A stretch of DNA of 38,451 nucleotides, from NCBI RefSeq assembly GCF_001612785.1, contig NZ_BDBC01000077.1, positions 1 through 38,451 of the forward strand, read 5' to 3'. A program made the position numbers and the translations under genes. Under the pieces are notes generated by a model. The model searched no databases and was not told where the DNA came from. It saw only the letters and a program-made list of their open reading frames with translations. This document shows, piece by piece, positions 20,598 through 27,342 of the stretch. The stretch's first letter is position 1. Every line of letters starts with the position of its first letter. Source of the DNA: Nocardia beijingensis NBRC 16342. Its GTDB lineage: Bacteria > Actinomycetota > Actinomycetes > Mycobacteriales > Mycobacteriaceae.

Positions 20598-21041
20598 TCA
20601 ATTCCAGCTGTCGATCTTGACGTCGTCGGGATCCGGCGCGCCTTCACCGGTTTCGATCAGCGACTTCAGGCTCAGCAGGAAGACCGCCCATTTGGTGCTG
20701 CAGTGGTGCATGAAGTCCACCGGTTCCCGCCAGCCTCGGTGCGCGAAGAGGACGGAGGTGTAGTCGCCCTCCTGACCGAGGCTCCAGTCCACCTGGGTGC
20801 CGATCCATTCCTCGGGTCCGCCGACCACCTCCCACAGCACGCGCTTCGCCGGGTCGAGCTCGCGCACCCGCATGTCGAATCCACCCGCCGCGAAGCGGAA
20901 TTCGAGCAGGCCGCCGATATCGCCGCCGTCTCCCTTCGTATCGGTCGTCCACCACCCCGACAGTCCCTCGGTGGTGGTCAAGGCGGCGTAGACCTCGTCC
21001 ACCGGCGCCTCGATGCCGACTTTGTGCAGGATGTCCACCAT
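20598..21041 (-). CDS. SRPBCC / AHSA1-domain protein
   Basis: A 147-residue single-domain protein of the START-like AHSA1 type. The N-terminus shows the usual HKVGIEAPVDEVYAALTT strand-helix with a GWWT motif, and the C-terminal helix carries WAVFLLSLKSLIETGEG. The fold forms a hydrophobic cavity; ligands are generally unknown in bacteria. It is the third gene of a minus-strand operon (SRPBCC-ArsR-SRPBCC), 12 bases after the ArsR stop, with a clear ribosome site (AAGGAA). Regulators of this ArsR subtype are commonly linked with AHSA1 proteins, so both are probably induced by the same unidentified compound. Confidence 0.9.
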   Translation of the reverse strand: MVDILHKVGIEAPVDEVYAALTTTEGLSGWWTTDTKGDGGDIGGLLEFRFAAGGFDMRVRELDPAKRVLWEVVGGPEEWIGTQVDWSLGQEGDYTSVLFAHRGWREPVDFMHHCSTKWAVFLLSLKSLIETGEGAPDPDDVKIDSWN

Positions 21042-21053
21042 GTTCGATTCCTT

Positions 21054-21395
21054 TCACTGCTGGTCTTGTTTGCGCTGAATCGCCTCCGCGATGCGCTTGA
21101 TCCGCCGGAGCCTGGCGTCCCACGCCGCCCCCACCGAGGACAGCTGGGCCACCGCGCGAGCGAGTTGGGCCTCGTCCACCCGGTACCGCCGCTCGCGCCC
21201 TGCGGGCGTCGCGTGCACCAAGCCGACCCGGTCGAGCACGCCGAGATGTTTCGCGACCGCCTGCCGGGTCACCGGCAGCCGCTCGCTGAGGCTGGTCGCC
21301 GTGCCATCCCCCTCCGCGAGGAGCAGGTCGAGCATCCGCCTGCGCGTCGGATCCCCGATGGCGGACCACAGGTCGTCGTCGACGGCGGCGGTCAC
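21054..21395 (-). CDS. ArsR-family winged-helix repressor
   Basis: A 113-residue repressor starting VTAAVDDDLWSAIGDPTRRRMLDLL, with the ArsR winged helix (LSERLPVTRQAVAKHLGVLDR, about 40-60) and a basic wing (GRERRYRVDE). No cysteine metal-site motif (such as CxC) is present, so it is unlikely to sense arsenic or heavy metals; this subgroup partners SRPBCC proteins. The GTG start at 21395 overlaps the stop of the upstream SRPBCC gene (GTGA), which fixes the start and indicates translational coupling. The frame stays open upstream without meaningful sequence. It likely binds the paired dyads upstream of the operon at 21860-21924. Confidence 0.92.
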   Translation of the reverse strand: MTAAVDDDLWSAIGDPTRRRMLDLLLAEGDGTATSLSERLPVTRQAVAKHLGVLDRVGLVHATPAGRERRYRVDEAQLARAVAQLSSVGAAWDARLRRIKRIAEAIQRKQDQQ

Positions 21396-21847
21396 GGCGT
21401 CGACACCAGCCGCGCGATGTACTCCCCGAGCCGGGGCACGAAGGTGTCCCACCCGGTGGTGTGGTCGCGGTAGAGCTCCTCGAGCTTCGCGGCTTCCCAG
21501 CCCATCTCCCGGAAACCGGTCTCGGTGAGCCGAATCCTGGTACCCGCACCGGACGGGATGAGCTCGAACGTCACCAGCAGCGAACCGGCCGGATCGTCGA
21601 CCACTCCACCCGGATGGCACCAGCGGAACGAGAACAGCCGGGGCGGCTCGGCGCGTTCCACTTTGATCGGCGCGACCTCGGCCCGGTCACCCCAGACGAG
21701 TTCGCCGACGGCGCCGGGAGCCGCGGTGAAGTCGGCGTCGTCGCTCCACCACTGCGAGATGTGCTCCGGGCTGCTGACGACCTCGAAGACCACCTCGGGC
21801 GAGGCGTCGACGTGTATCTCCCGTTCGATGCTGCCGTACTCCATCAT
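21392..21847 (-). CDS. SRPBCC / AHSA1-domain protein, first gene of ArsR operon
   Basis: A 151-residue START-like protein: IEREIHVDASPEVVFEVVSS at the N-terminus, the ISQWWSDDADF motif, a central FSFRW strand, and a C-terminal helix with GWDTFVPRLGEYI, all typical of AHSA1-family proteins. Two adjacent ATGs (21847 and 21844) are available, and a GGAGG ribosome site lies just upstream. It differs clearly from the other SRPBCC protein of the operon, so they are paralogues rather than a recent duplication. Its stop codon overlaps the GTG of arsR. It is the first gene behind the operator region. Confidence 0.9.
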   Translation of the reverse strand: MMEYGSIEREIHVDASPEVVFEVVSSPEHISQWWSDDADFTAAPGAVGELVWGDRAEVAPIKVERAEPPRLFSFRWCHPGGVVDDPAGSLLVTFELIPSGAGTRIRLTETGFREMGWEAAKLEELYRDHTTGWDTFVPRLGEYIARLVSTP

Positions 21848-21859
21848 CGCGACCTCCAA

Positions 21860-21880
21860 TGTGCAACGTTTGGTTGCACA
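21860..21880. promoter_or_regulatory. Operator dyad 1 of the ArsR operon
   Basis: Perfect 8-bp inverted repeat TGTGCAAC-N5-GTTGCACA, 13 bases upstream of the first gene of the ArsR operon. It shares the GCAAC/GTTGC half-site with the dyad at 21906-21924; the centres are 45 bp apart. Confidence 0.7.
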
Positions 21881-21905
21881 TGACGCTAGCCGACGGTCGG
21901 TCCTC

Positions 21906-21924
21906 ACGCAACCATTGGTTGCGT
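21906..21924. promoter_or_regulatory. Operator dyad 2 of the ArsR operon
   Basis: Perfect 9-bp inverted repeat ACGCAACCA-T-TGGTTGCGT around one central base. It has the same GCAAC/GTTGC core as dyad 1 but a shorter spacer. A two-site operator for the winged-helix repressor of this operon is the simplest reading. Confidence 0.65.
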
Positions 21925-21947
21925 TCGGCTCCACTCGATCACCCGCC

Positions 21948-21989
21948 TTGTGTGCGACATATGCGACATTTATAGTCATTTCGTCGCAC
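21948..21989 (+). promoter_or_regulatory. Promoter and probable TetR operator of the oxygenase operon
   Basis: TTGTGT (21948-21953), 17 bp, TATAGT (21971-21976) form a good sigma-70-type promoter reading toward the oxygenase gene at 22010. The -10 is bracketed by a 7-bp dyad GTGCGAC (21952-21958) / GTCGCAC (21983-21989), and the left arm is tandemly repeated (GCGACAT twice, 9-bp period). This is a natural site for the TetR protein encoded downstream. Confidence 0.6.
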
Positions 21990-22009
21990 CATGAGAGAAG
22001 GGGTCGAGG

Positions 22010-22879
22010 ATGACCGCACACCCGGAGGCCGTGCCGGACCGTGCCACACTGGAAGACCCGCAGCTCGGGCCCGGCACGCTGCTCTGGCGCTACCTCGGTG
22101 ACCTGCGACTGTTCCTGGTCGCCGCGCCGTACGGCATGTTGGAGCTGATGCATCCCGCGGTGGGGGCGGGCGTCACCGAGCACTCCGATTTCTTCGGCGA
22201 TCCCTGGGACCGGGTACTGCGCTCGATACCCGAGATCATCGGCACCGTCTACGACCCCGTCGAACGCGGCACCGGCGCACGGGTCAGGGACTACCACCGC
22301 GAGATCCGGGGCACCGACGCACACGGGGACCGCTACCACGCTCTCAATCCCGAGACCTACTACTGGACCCACGCCACGATGGTGCAGGCGGTCATCGATA
22401 TCGCCGACGTGTTCGGCGACGGACTGACCGGCGCCGAACGCGAGCAGCTGTACCAGCAGAGCAAGACCTGGTTCCGGCGATACGGCGTCAGCGACCGGCC
22501 GATGCCCGCCGATTACGCCGCTTTCCAGCGGTATTTCGACAACGTCTGCCGTGACGTGCTGGAAGCCACGGAATCGGCGCGCTGGCTGACCGATCGACTG
22601 CGGTTCACCAGCGACATGCGGCTGCCGTATCTGCCGCGACCGGTCGAGCGGCTGCTACGGCCCGTGCTCATATCCGAATACCGGGTGCTCACCGCCGCCC
22701 TGCTGCCCGAGCCGGCCCGCGACAAACTCGGCCTGCGCTACAACCGGGCCGATCAGGCGCACTTCCGCGCCGTCGCGACGCTGATCCGCAACGCATGGCC
22801 GCTGATCCCGGAACCGCTGCGCTACCACCCCCGGGCGCGCGCGGGCATGCGCCACGCCCGCGCGGTCGGGCAGTATTAG
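22010..22879 (+). CDS. Oxygenase, MpaB family (DUF2236)
   Basis: A 289-residue protein with the MpaB/latex-clearing-protein-related fold: GTLLWRYLGDLR near the start, then AAPYGMLELMHPAVGAGVTEHSDFF, the conserved HxxIRGxD segment (YHREIRGTDAHG, about 100-112), and YYWTHATMVQAV, with histidines expected to ligate a haem-type cofactor in this family. Mycobacteria and nocardiae carry many paralogues whose substrates are unknown; relatives act on hydrophobic molecules such as polyisoprene or mycophenolic-acid precursors. The ribosome site lies in AAGGGGTCGAGG before the ATG. It is co-transcribed with a TetR gene four bases downstream, so it is probably induced by its own substrate. Confidence 0.9.
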   Translation: MTAHPEAVPDRATLEDPQLGPGTLLWRYLGDLRLFLVAAPYGMLELMHPAVGAGVTEHSDFFGDPWDRVLRSIPEIIGTVYDPVERGTGARVRDYHREIRGTDAHGDRYHALNPETYYWTHATMVQAVIDIADVFGDGLTGAEREQLYQQSKTWFRRYGVSDRPMPADYAAFQRYFDNVCRDVLEATESARWLTDRLRFTSDMRLPYLPRPVERLLRPVLISEYRVLTAALLPEPARDKLGLRYNRADQAHFRAVATLIRNAWPLIPEPLRYHPRARAGMRHARAVGQY

Positions 22880-22883
22880 CTCC

Positions 22884-23504
22884 ATGCGCAGTGCCCGGCA
22901 GACGACCGCCGCCTTCGATGTCGACCGGCTCGCCGCAGGCATCGAAGGCGACCCGCAGGCCAACCGGATCATCGACGCGGCTCTGGCGGAGTTCCGCGAC
23001 CACGGCATCGACCGGGTCCGCATGGAGCACATCGCCCGCCGCGCAGGCCTGCACCGCGCCACCGTCTACCGGGCGTTCCCGAACAAGGACCTCCTGGTCA
23101 CCACCGCGCTGACCGTGTGGTTGCGGCGGGTGCTCTCCGGCATCACCACGGCCGTCGCCGACCACACCGACGTCCGCGACCGGGCCGCGGAGGGCTTCGC
23201 GATCGCCCTGCGCACGCTGCGCACGGATCCACTCACCACCCGCATCCTGCTCGCCGACGAAGGCGGCCAGCCCTTCGTCATCACCTACGGCGCGACGCTC
23301 CTCGCCGCCGCGCGCGCGTTCTTCGCCGAACAACTCCGCCGCGCCGACGACATCGGCGACATCGATCCCGACGCGTCCGCCGAAATCGCCGCCCGCCTCT
23401 CCCTCACCCTCCTGCTCATCCCGGACAGCTACTTCTCGCTCGACACCGACGAGGACGCCCGCGCCTTCGCCCGGCACCACCTCATTCCCACCGCCATTCG
23501 CTAG
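22884..23504 (+). CDS. TetR-family transcriptional regulator
   Basis: A 206-residue TetR protein. The DNA-binding domain spans about residues 25-75 (IDAALAEFRDHGIDRVRMEHIARRAGLHRATVYRAFPNKDLL in three pieces: first helix, turn and recognition helix ending in the YRAFPNK motif). The rest is the helical ligand and dimer domain. It starts four bases after the oxygenase stop, so it belongs to the same operon and most likely autoregulates through the dyad around the promoter at 21948-21989. The ligand is not predictable from sequence. Confidence 0.93.
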   Translation: MRSARQTTAAFDVDRLAAGIEGDPQANRIIDAALAEFRDHGIDRVRMEHIARRAGLHRATVYRAFPNKDLLVTTALTVWLRRVLSGITTAVADHTDVRDRAAEGFAIALRTLRTDPLTTRILLADEGGQPFVITYGATLLAAARAFFAEQLRRADDIGDIDPDASAEIAARLSLTLLLIPDSYFSLDTDEDARAFARHHLIPTAIR

Positions 23505-23534
23505 CGGCGACCGGGCCGTACCGCCGTCGTCCGT

Positions 23535-23563
23535 CGAAATGTCCGCGGCGACCGAACATTTCG
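23535..23563. promoter_or_regulatory. AT-rich inverted repeat
   Basis: Perfect 8-bp arms CGAAATGT / ACATTTCG separated by 13 bp, 30 bases after the TetR stop. The low GC of the arms in this GC-rich genome argues for an operator rather than a terminator, though a terminator for the oxygenase-TetR operon remains possible. Confidence 0.45.
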
Positions 23564-23628
23564 TGATCGCTACGACCGCGGGGTTCGCCGACCTGGCATG
23601 TGATCACCGGTATTCGCTGTCACCGCAC

Positions 23629-23654
23629 GACCATCTCCCAGCGTGAAGATGGTC
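23629..23654. promoter_or_regulatory. Second inverted repeat upstream of the PAP2/kinase gene
   Basis: Perfect 8-bp arms GACCATCT / AGATGGTC with a 10-bp spacer. It could be an operator for the downstream gene or a small transcript hairpin. Confidence 0.4.
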
Positions 23655-23888
23655 ACGCCGGGTCCGGCGCGGGGACAACCGTTCGCGTCGCCCGCCTGCC
23701 GACCACTTCGCTCGCCCATTCCCGGCAAGTGGAATCCGGATCACGAGAGCGCCGTTAGGACCCGGGATTTCGGGGCAAGTCTCCCCCTTGTGACCGTCCT
23801 GCCGCGCCAGAGCCTTGCCGTCCCCGCCGAAACGCGCCGCGCCTTCGTGTTTCGAGACGTCGGGGTGGTGATCGGTAATGTCGGACGG

Positions 23889-25481
23889 GTGAGTAGCTGG
23901 GTGCGCCGGAAGTTCCACGGCATCGGACGAATCGATCGAGCGATCGGCGGCGCGGTCGCCGAACTGCCCGCCTCGGCGATCGATCACGGTTTGCTGCGGC
24001 TCACCAGCAGCGCCAATTTCAGTGGATTGTGGCTGTTTCTGGCGACGCTGCTGGCCACCCGGCAAGGCGCGCCGCGGCGGGCCGCGCTACGCGGAGTCGT
24101 CTCCGTCGGCGGAGCCAGTCTCGTCGTGAACGTCGGCCTCAAGTCGCTGATCGCGCGGCGCAGGCCCGCCGCCGAACTTCTGCCGGTGCACCGGCGACTC
24201 GTCCCGGCCCCCAGGTCCTCCTCGTTCCCCTCCGGCCACAGCGCCTGCGCCGCGGCATTCGCCACCGCGGTCGCTCTCGAAAGCCCGCGTACCGCGCTGG
24301 TTGTCGCCCCATTGGCCGCCACCGTCGCCTACTCGCGGGTGCACACCGGCGTGCACTGGAGTTCCGACGTGCTCGTCGGGGCGGCCGTCGGCTCGGGTGT
24401 CGCCCTGGCCACCCGTCGCTGGTGGCCGGTGCGCGAATCCGACGAGGCGCAGGCCCGCCCGGTCCGCGAGGTGCCGGTGCTGGTGGAGGGCAAAGGCCTC
24501 GTCGTCATGGTGAATCCGATGTCCGGCGACCCGAACTACGATCCCACCGACGACGTCGTCGCCGCCCTGCCCGCCGCCACCGTGCTGCGCACGCAACCCG
24601 ACCTGGACTGCGCCGAGCAGCTCGAGCAGGCCATCGCCGAGCACGGTGAACCGGTGCTGGCGGTCGGCGTCGCCGGTGGTGACGGCACGGTGGCCGCGGT
24701 GGCCGCGGTCGCGTTGCGCCACGAACTGCCGCTGGTCGTGATCCCCACCGGCACGCTCAACCACTTCGCCCGCGATCTGGGCGTCTACGACCTGCGCGAG
24801 GTGATCGATGCCACCGGCGCGGGCGAGGCGGTGGCGGTGGACATCGCCGCCGTCGAATGCGAGGACGACACCGGCTCCCGCACCAGGCACCTGATCAACA
24901 CCGCCAGCCTTGGCGCCTACCCGGACCTGGTACAGCGGCGCGAGAAGTGGCAGTCGCGCTGGGGCAAGTGGCCCGCCTTCGCCGCCGCGCTCGTGGTCAC
25001 CCTGCGCCGCGCCGAGCCGATCGAGATCTGCCTGGACGGGCAGTGGCGGCGCGTGTGGTTCCTGTTCGTCGGCAACGGTCCCTACCACCCGCACGGCGCG
25101 GTGCCCGCCTTCCGCGACCGGCTCGACGCCGGGCTGCTCGACATCCGCTGGTTGCGCGCCGACCTGCGCTGGTCGCGCACCCGCGCCGTGCTGGCGCTGC
25201 TGCTGGCGGCGATCGGCCACAGCAAGGTCTACGGCGAACGCCAGTTGCCGGAACTCCTGGTGCAGGTACCCACGCCGCAAGCGCTCGCGACCGACGGTGA
25301 GGTGGTCGGCACGGCCACCCGCCTGCGCTTCGCCATCGCCGGACAGCTCGCGGCCTACCGCCGCGACGAATCCAATCCGCTCTGGGCCGACCGCAGCCGT
25401 CCGCACCACCGCCGGGCGCCCTGGCTGCGGGATGTCTTCCGAACCGGGCGGCCGTTCCAGCGGCGCGCGGGCGAGGACTGA
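23889..25481 (+). CDS. PAP2 phosphatase / diacylglycerol-kinase fusion protein
   Basis: A membrane-associated bifunctional lipid enzyme of about 530 residues. The N-terminal half is a PAP2 phosphatase with all three motifs: KSLIARRRP (about 84), FPSGHSACAAAF (about 114) and SRVHTGVHWSSDVL (about 150), the two latter histidines being catalytic, set among hydrophobic helices. The C-terminal half is a diacylglycerol-kinase catalytic domain with VNPMSGDP, the nucleotide-binding GGDGTVAAVA (about 262) and PTGTLNHFARDLG. Such fusions are common in mycolic-acid actinobacteria and presumably interconvert phosphatidate and diacylglycerol or polyprenyl equivalents. GTG 23889 (MSSWVRRKFHGIGRID) is chosen because family members begin shortly before the GxxDRA motif; GTG 23865 is an alternative. 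The gene ends nine bases from a convergent neighbour. Confidence 0.92.
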   Translation: MSSWVRRKFHGIGRIDRAIGGAVAELPASAIDHGLLRLTSSANFSGLWLFLATLLATRQGAPRRAALRGVVSVGGASLVVNVGLKSLIARRRPAAELLPVHRRLVPAPRSSSFPSGHSACAAAFATAVALESPRTALVVAPLAATVAYSRVHTGVHWSSDVLVGAAVGSGVALATRRWWPVRESDEAQARPVREVPVLVEGKGLVVMVNPMSGDPNYDPTDDVVAALPAATVLRTQPDLDCAEQLEQAIAEHGEPVLAVGVAGGDGTVAAVAAVALRHELPLVVIPTGTLNHFARDLGVYDLREVIDATGAGEAVAVDIAAVECEDDTGSRTRHLINTASLGAYPDLVQRREKWQSRWGKWPAFAAALVVTLRRAEPIEICLDGQWRRVWFLFVGNGPYHPHGAVPAFRDRLDAGLLDIRWLRADLRWSRTRAVLALLLAAIGHSKVYGERQLPELLVQVPTPQALATDGEVVGTATRLRFAIAGQLAAYRRDESNPLWADRSRPHHRRAPWLRDVFRTGRPFQRRAGED

Positions 25482-25490
25482 GCGAACGCG

Positions 25491-26057
25491 TTACTTCATC
25501 GAGCGAAGCAACCCGAGTTCCGGCTCCAGCGCGCCGTCCTGACCCAGCGCCAGGAAGTCCGCCTCGACCGCACCGCGCTCCAGTGCCCCGGCCCGCACCG
25601 CGTGGTAACGCACGAGCGACCAGAGGAAGACATCCAGGTCGTCGAAGCGGGTGCCGCCCTCGACCACTTCCTCCTCGTGGAACCAGATCGCGATCTGCCC
25701 GTTGGTGAGCACCACGTACAGGTTGCCGCCACCGTCCGCGCCGATCGAGTAGACGTCGTCGTCGGCGAGTTCGGTCTCGTAGTCGGAATCCGTTATCCCG
25801 CAGTCGTTTCCGGCGAAGTCGAAACCATAGGACCAGTCGTGGACATCCAGGAACTGCGGCATGCGCCCTGACCGCACCCTGCGGTCGAAAGCGGCCAGCG
25901 CCGCCGCGGACGCGGGCGCCAGGCGCTGGAGAAAGGGCGCCACCGGCCGGGTCTCCTCCGGCACGACGACCGGCGGGCGATCGGCGAACCATCTCGCCAG
26001 ATCGGCGTCCAGGTCGCGCTCGACGTATCCGGCCAGGTCCTCACGTGTCAGTGTCAC
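25491..26057 (-). CDS. Possible SUKH (SMI1/KNR4)-like protein
   Basis: A 188-residue soluble acidic protein. Its centre reads DDDVYSIGADGGGNLYVVL and QIAIWFHEEE, the order of strands (a small Gly-rich turn, then a hydrophobic strand, then W/FxHE) seen in SMI1/KNR4 proteins, many of which are immunity or scaffold proteins in bacteria. The N-terminal 60 residues are unassigned. The GTG start at 26057 has an AGGA ribosome site. No toxin gene accompanies it, so an immunity role has no support from context, and the family call is tentative. Confidence 0.6.
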   Translation of the reverse strand: MTLTREDLAGYVERDLDADLARWFADRPPVVVPEETRPVAPFLQRLAPASAAALAAFDRRVRSGRMPQFLDVHDWSYGFDFAGNDCGITDSDYETELADDDVYSIGADGGGNLYVVLTNGQIAIWFHEEEVVEGGTRFDDLDVFLWSLVRYHAVRAGALERGAVEADFLALGQDGALEPELGLLRSMK

Positions 26058-26104
26058 CGGCGAATCCTATGGCTCGGCACCGACATCCGTTGGATGCGGA
26101 GTTG

Positions 26105-26130
26105 CGGGCGCCGGACCGATCCGGCGCCCG
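26105..26130. promoter_or_regulatory. Perfect hairpin in a divergent promoter region
   Basis: 11-bp arms CGGGCGCCGGA / TCCGGCGCCCG with a 4-nt loop, placed between the divergent starts at 26057 and 26183, where a terminator has no obvious purpose. It may be an operator or the end of an unseen short transcript. Confidence 0.5.
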
Positions 26131-26167
26131 AAGGAAGCTCGCCCCCGGCCGACGGCTCCGGCGGCAT

Positions 26168-26173
26168 TAAGCT
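26168..26173 (+). promoter_or_regulatory. -10 element for a probably leaderless yaeQ-like transcript
   Basis: TAAGCT lies nine bases upstream of the ATG at 26183 and no Shine-Dalgarno sequence follows, so transcription probably starts at or next to the start codon. Confidence 0.45.
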
Positions 26174-26182
26174 CCTGCAGCT

Positions 26183-26725
26183 ATGGCACTCAGCGCGACA
26201 CTGCACACCTTCGCCGTCCAGTTGGCCGATGTCGATCGGGGCGTCTACCAGGAGCTGGAGTTGCGGGTGGCGCGGCATCCGTCCGAATCCGCGGAGTTCA
26301 TGCTGACCCGGGTGCTCGCCTACTGCCTCGAATACGAGGAGGGCATCGCCTTCAGCGACGGTGGCGTCTCCGCGACCGACGAGCCCGCCGTGCTGGTGCG
26401 CGACCTCACCGGACGCCTGACGGCCTGGATCGAGATCGGCGCACCCGACGCGGAGCGGGTGCACCGAGGCAGCAAACTCGCCGACCGCGTCGCCGTCTAC
26501 ACCCACCGCGACCCGGTCAAGGTACTGGCGCAACTCACCGGCAAGCGTGTTCACCGCGCCGAAGCGATACCGCTCTACAGCTTCGATCGCGCATTCATCG
26601 ATGCCGCCGTCGCGGCGACCGAACGCCGCAACACCGTGACCGTATCCGTCACCGAGCGTCAGCTGTATCTGGATCTCAACGGCGTCGCGTTGAGCGCACC
26701 GATCCACGAGCACCGGCTCACGTAG
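26183..26725 (+). CDS. YaeQ-family protein
   Basis: A 180-residue protein matching the YaeQ family end to end: MALSATLHTFAVQLADVDRG at the N-terminus, HPSESAEFMLTRVLAYCLEYEEGI, the EIGAPDAERVHRGSK motif (about 92-106) and a C-terminal QLYLDLNG strand. YaeQ proteins have a PD-(D/E)XK nuclease-like fold, here with Glu/Asp and Lys in WIEIG...HRGSK, but their cellular function is not established; RfaH-suppressor behaviour reported for the enterobacterial protein is disputed. It is a single-gene unit with its own likely leaderless promoter and a terminator hairpin just after the stop. Confidence 0.92.
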   Translation: MALSATLHTFAVQLADVDRGVYQELELRVARHPSESAEFMLTRVLAYCLEYEEGIAFSDGGVSATDEPAVLVRDLTGRLTAWIEIGAPDAERVHRGSKLADRVAVYTHRDPVKVLAQLTGKRVHRAEAIPLYSFDRAFIDAAVAATERRNTVTVSVTERQLYLDLNGVALSAPIHEHRLT

Positions 26726-26729
26726 GTTT

Positions 26730-26755
26730 CGATCCGTTCACGGGGAACGGAATCG
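26730..26755. terminator. Terminator between yaeQ-like and secreted-protein genes
   Basis: CGATCCGTTC / GAACGGAATCG form a 10-bp stem with one bulged A and a 5-nt loop, in the 35 bases separating the convergent stops at 26725 and 26761. Confidence 0.7.
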
Positions 26756-26760
26756 ACCGA

Positions 26761-27222
26761 TCACCGGATCCGGCTTTCGCACTCTTCGAAGTCGGCTCCC
26801 GTCGCGAAACAGTCGGACAGCCCGCTTTGCACGTCGCCACTGGTAGGCGGCTCTCCGCACAGGAGGCCGCAGCGCTGATAGTTCGGGACGGCGCTGCCGT
26901 CGGGCCGGTGGCAGGTGTCGCTGTCGCAGGTGTAGTCGCGGGTATGGGGATCGCGAGGGATCGGGTCCCGGCTATAGGACCACACGAACGTGTCGGTGTT
27001 CTGCACCTGCGTGCAATAGGCCTTCCGGCCGTCGGCGAAGTGACCCACCGCCCCGTGCTCCTGGCAGTAGTCGTTCAAAGTGACGGTCGAACTCGCCGCC
27101 GCGCTGCCGGACGACAGCGGTGTGGCAGCCGATGCCGCGAACATCGCCGCCGCAAGCGTCCCCGCCCCCACCAACCCCACCACCACTCGGCGCCCAACCC
27201 CACGCTCGCCCGCTCGAGGCAT
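26761..27222 (-). CDS. Small secreted cysteine-rich protein of unknown function
   Basis: A 153-residue precursor with a clear Sec signal: basic start (MPRAGERGVGRR), hydrophobic core (VVVGLVGAGTLAAAMFAAS) and likely cleavage after ASA or nearby. The mature part of about 120 residues has eight cysteines (YCQEH, AYCTQ, TCDSDTC, RCGLLC, SDCF, EECES), enough for four disulphides, and ends in a CESRIR tail. No known domain is recognised. A strong ribosome site (GGAGGG) precedes the ATG, and a TATAGT -10-like box lies 30 bases upstream of the start. It is separated from ureC by a hairpin, so it is probably not part of the urease operon, although it occupies the place where ureF would usually be. 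Confidence 0.8.
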   Translation of the reverse strand: MPRAGERGVGRRVVVGLVGAGTLAAAMFAASAATPLSSGSAAASSTVTLNDYCQEHGAVGHFADGRKAYCTQVQNTDTFVWSYSRDPIPRDPHTRDYTCDSDTCHRPDGSAVPNYQRCGLLCGEPPTSGDVQSGLSDCFATGADFEECESRIR

Positions 27223-27251
27223 CCTGCCCTCCCTTCCTCCAAGTCCAGCGG

Positions 27252-27257
27252 ACTATA
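27252..27257 (-). promoter_or_regulatory. Possible -10 of the secreted-protein gene
   Basis: TATAGT on the minus strand, 30 bases upstream of the ATG at 27222. The matching -35 region is GC-rich and not convincing. Confidence 0.35.
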
Positions 27258-27312
27258 CGCCCCGCCCCGGTTCCCCACGAGTGGCACACCATCGAGACTT
27301 CTTCTCGCGATT

Positions 27313-27339
27313 CCCCGCGGCCATGGGCCACCCGCGGGG
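27313..27339 (-). terminator. Terminator after ureC
   Basis: 8-bp perfect stem CCCCGCGG / CCGCGGGG with an 11-nt loop, starting three bases after the ureC stop codon. Confidence 0.6.
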
Positions 27340-27342
27340 GTG

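Larger units (their letters stand above)
23505..23888. other. Intergenic region with two palindromes
   Basis: There is no convincing gene here. The frame of the next gene is open back to 23643, but the N-terminal translation is unlike its family and has no ribosome site. The region holds two separate inverted repeats, at 23535-23563 and 23629-23654, listed individually. Confidence 0.6.

Noticed and set aside
23643..23888. Longer N-terminus of the PAP2/kinase protein
   Set aside because: The added 82 residues have no family resemblance or ribosome site and overlap a palindrome. Family members begin close to GTG 23889.
25491..26057. Toxin-immunity pair based on the SUKH-like gene
   Set aside because: Neighbours are a lipid-enzyme fusion and a YaeQ protein; no toxin, secretion or polymorphic-toxin gene is nearby.
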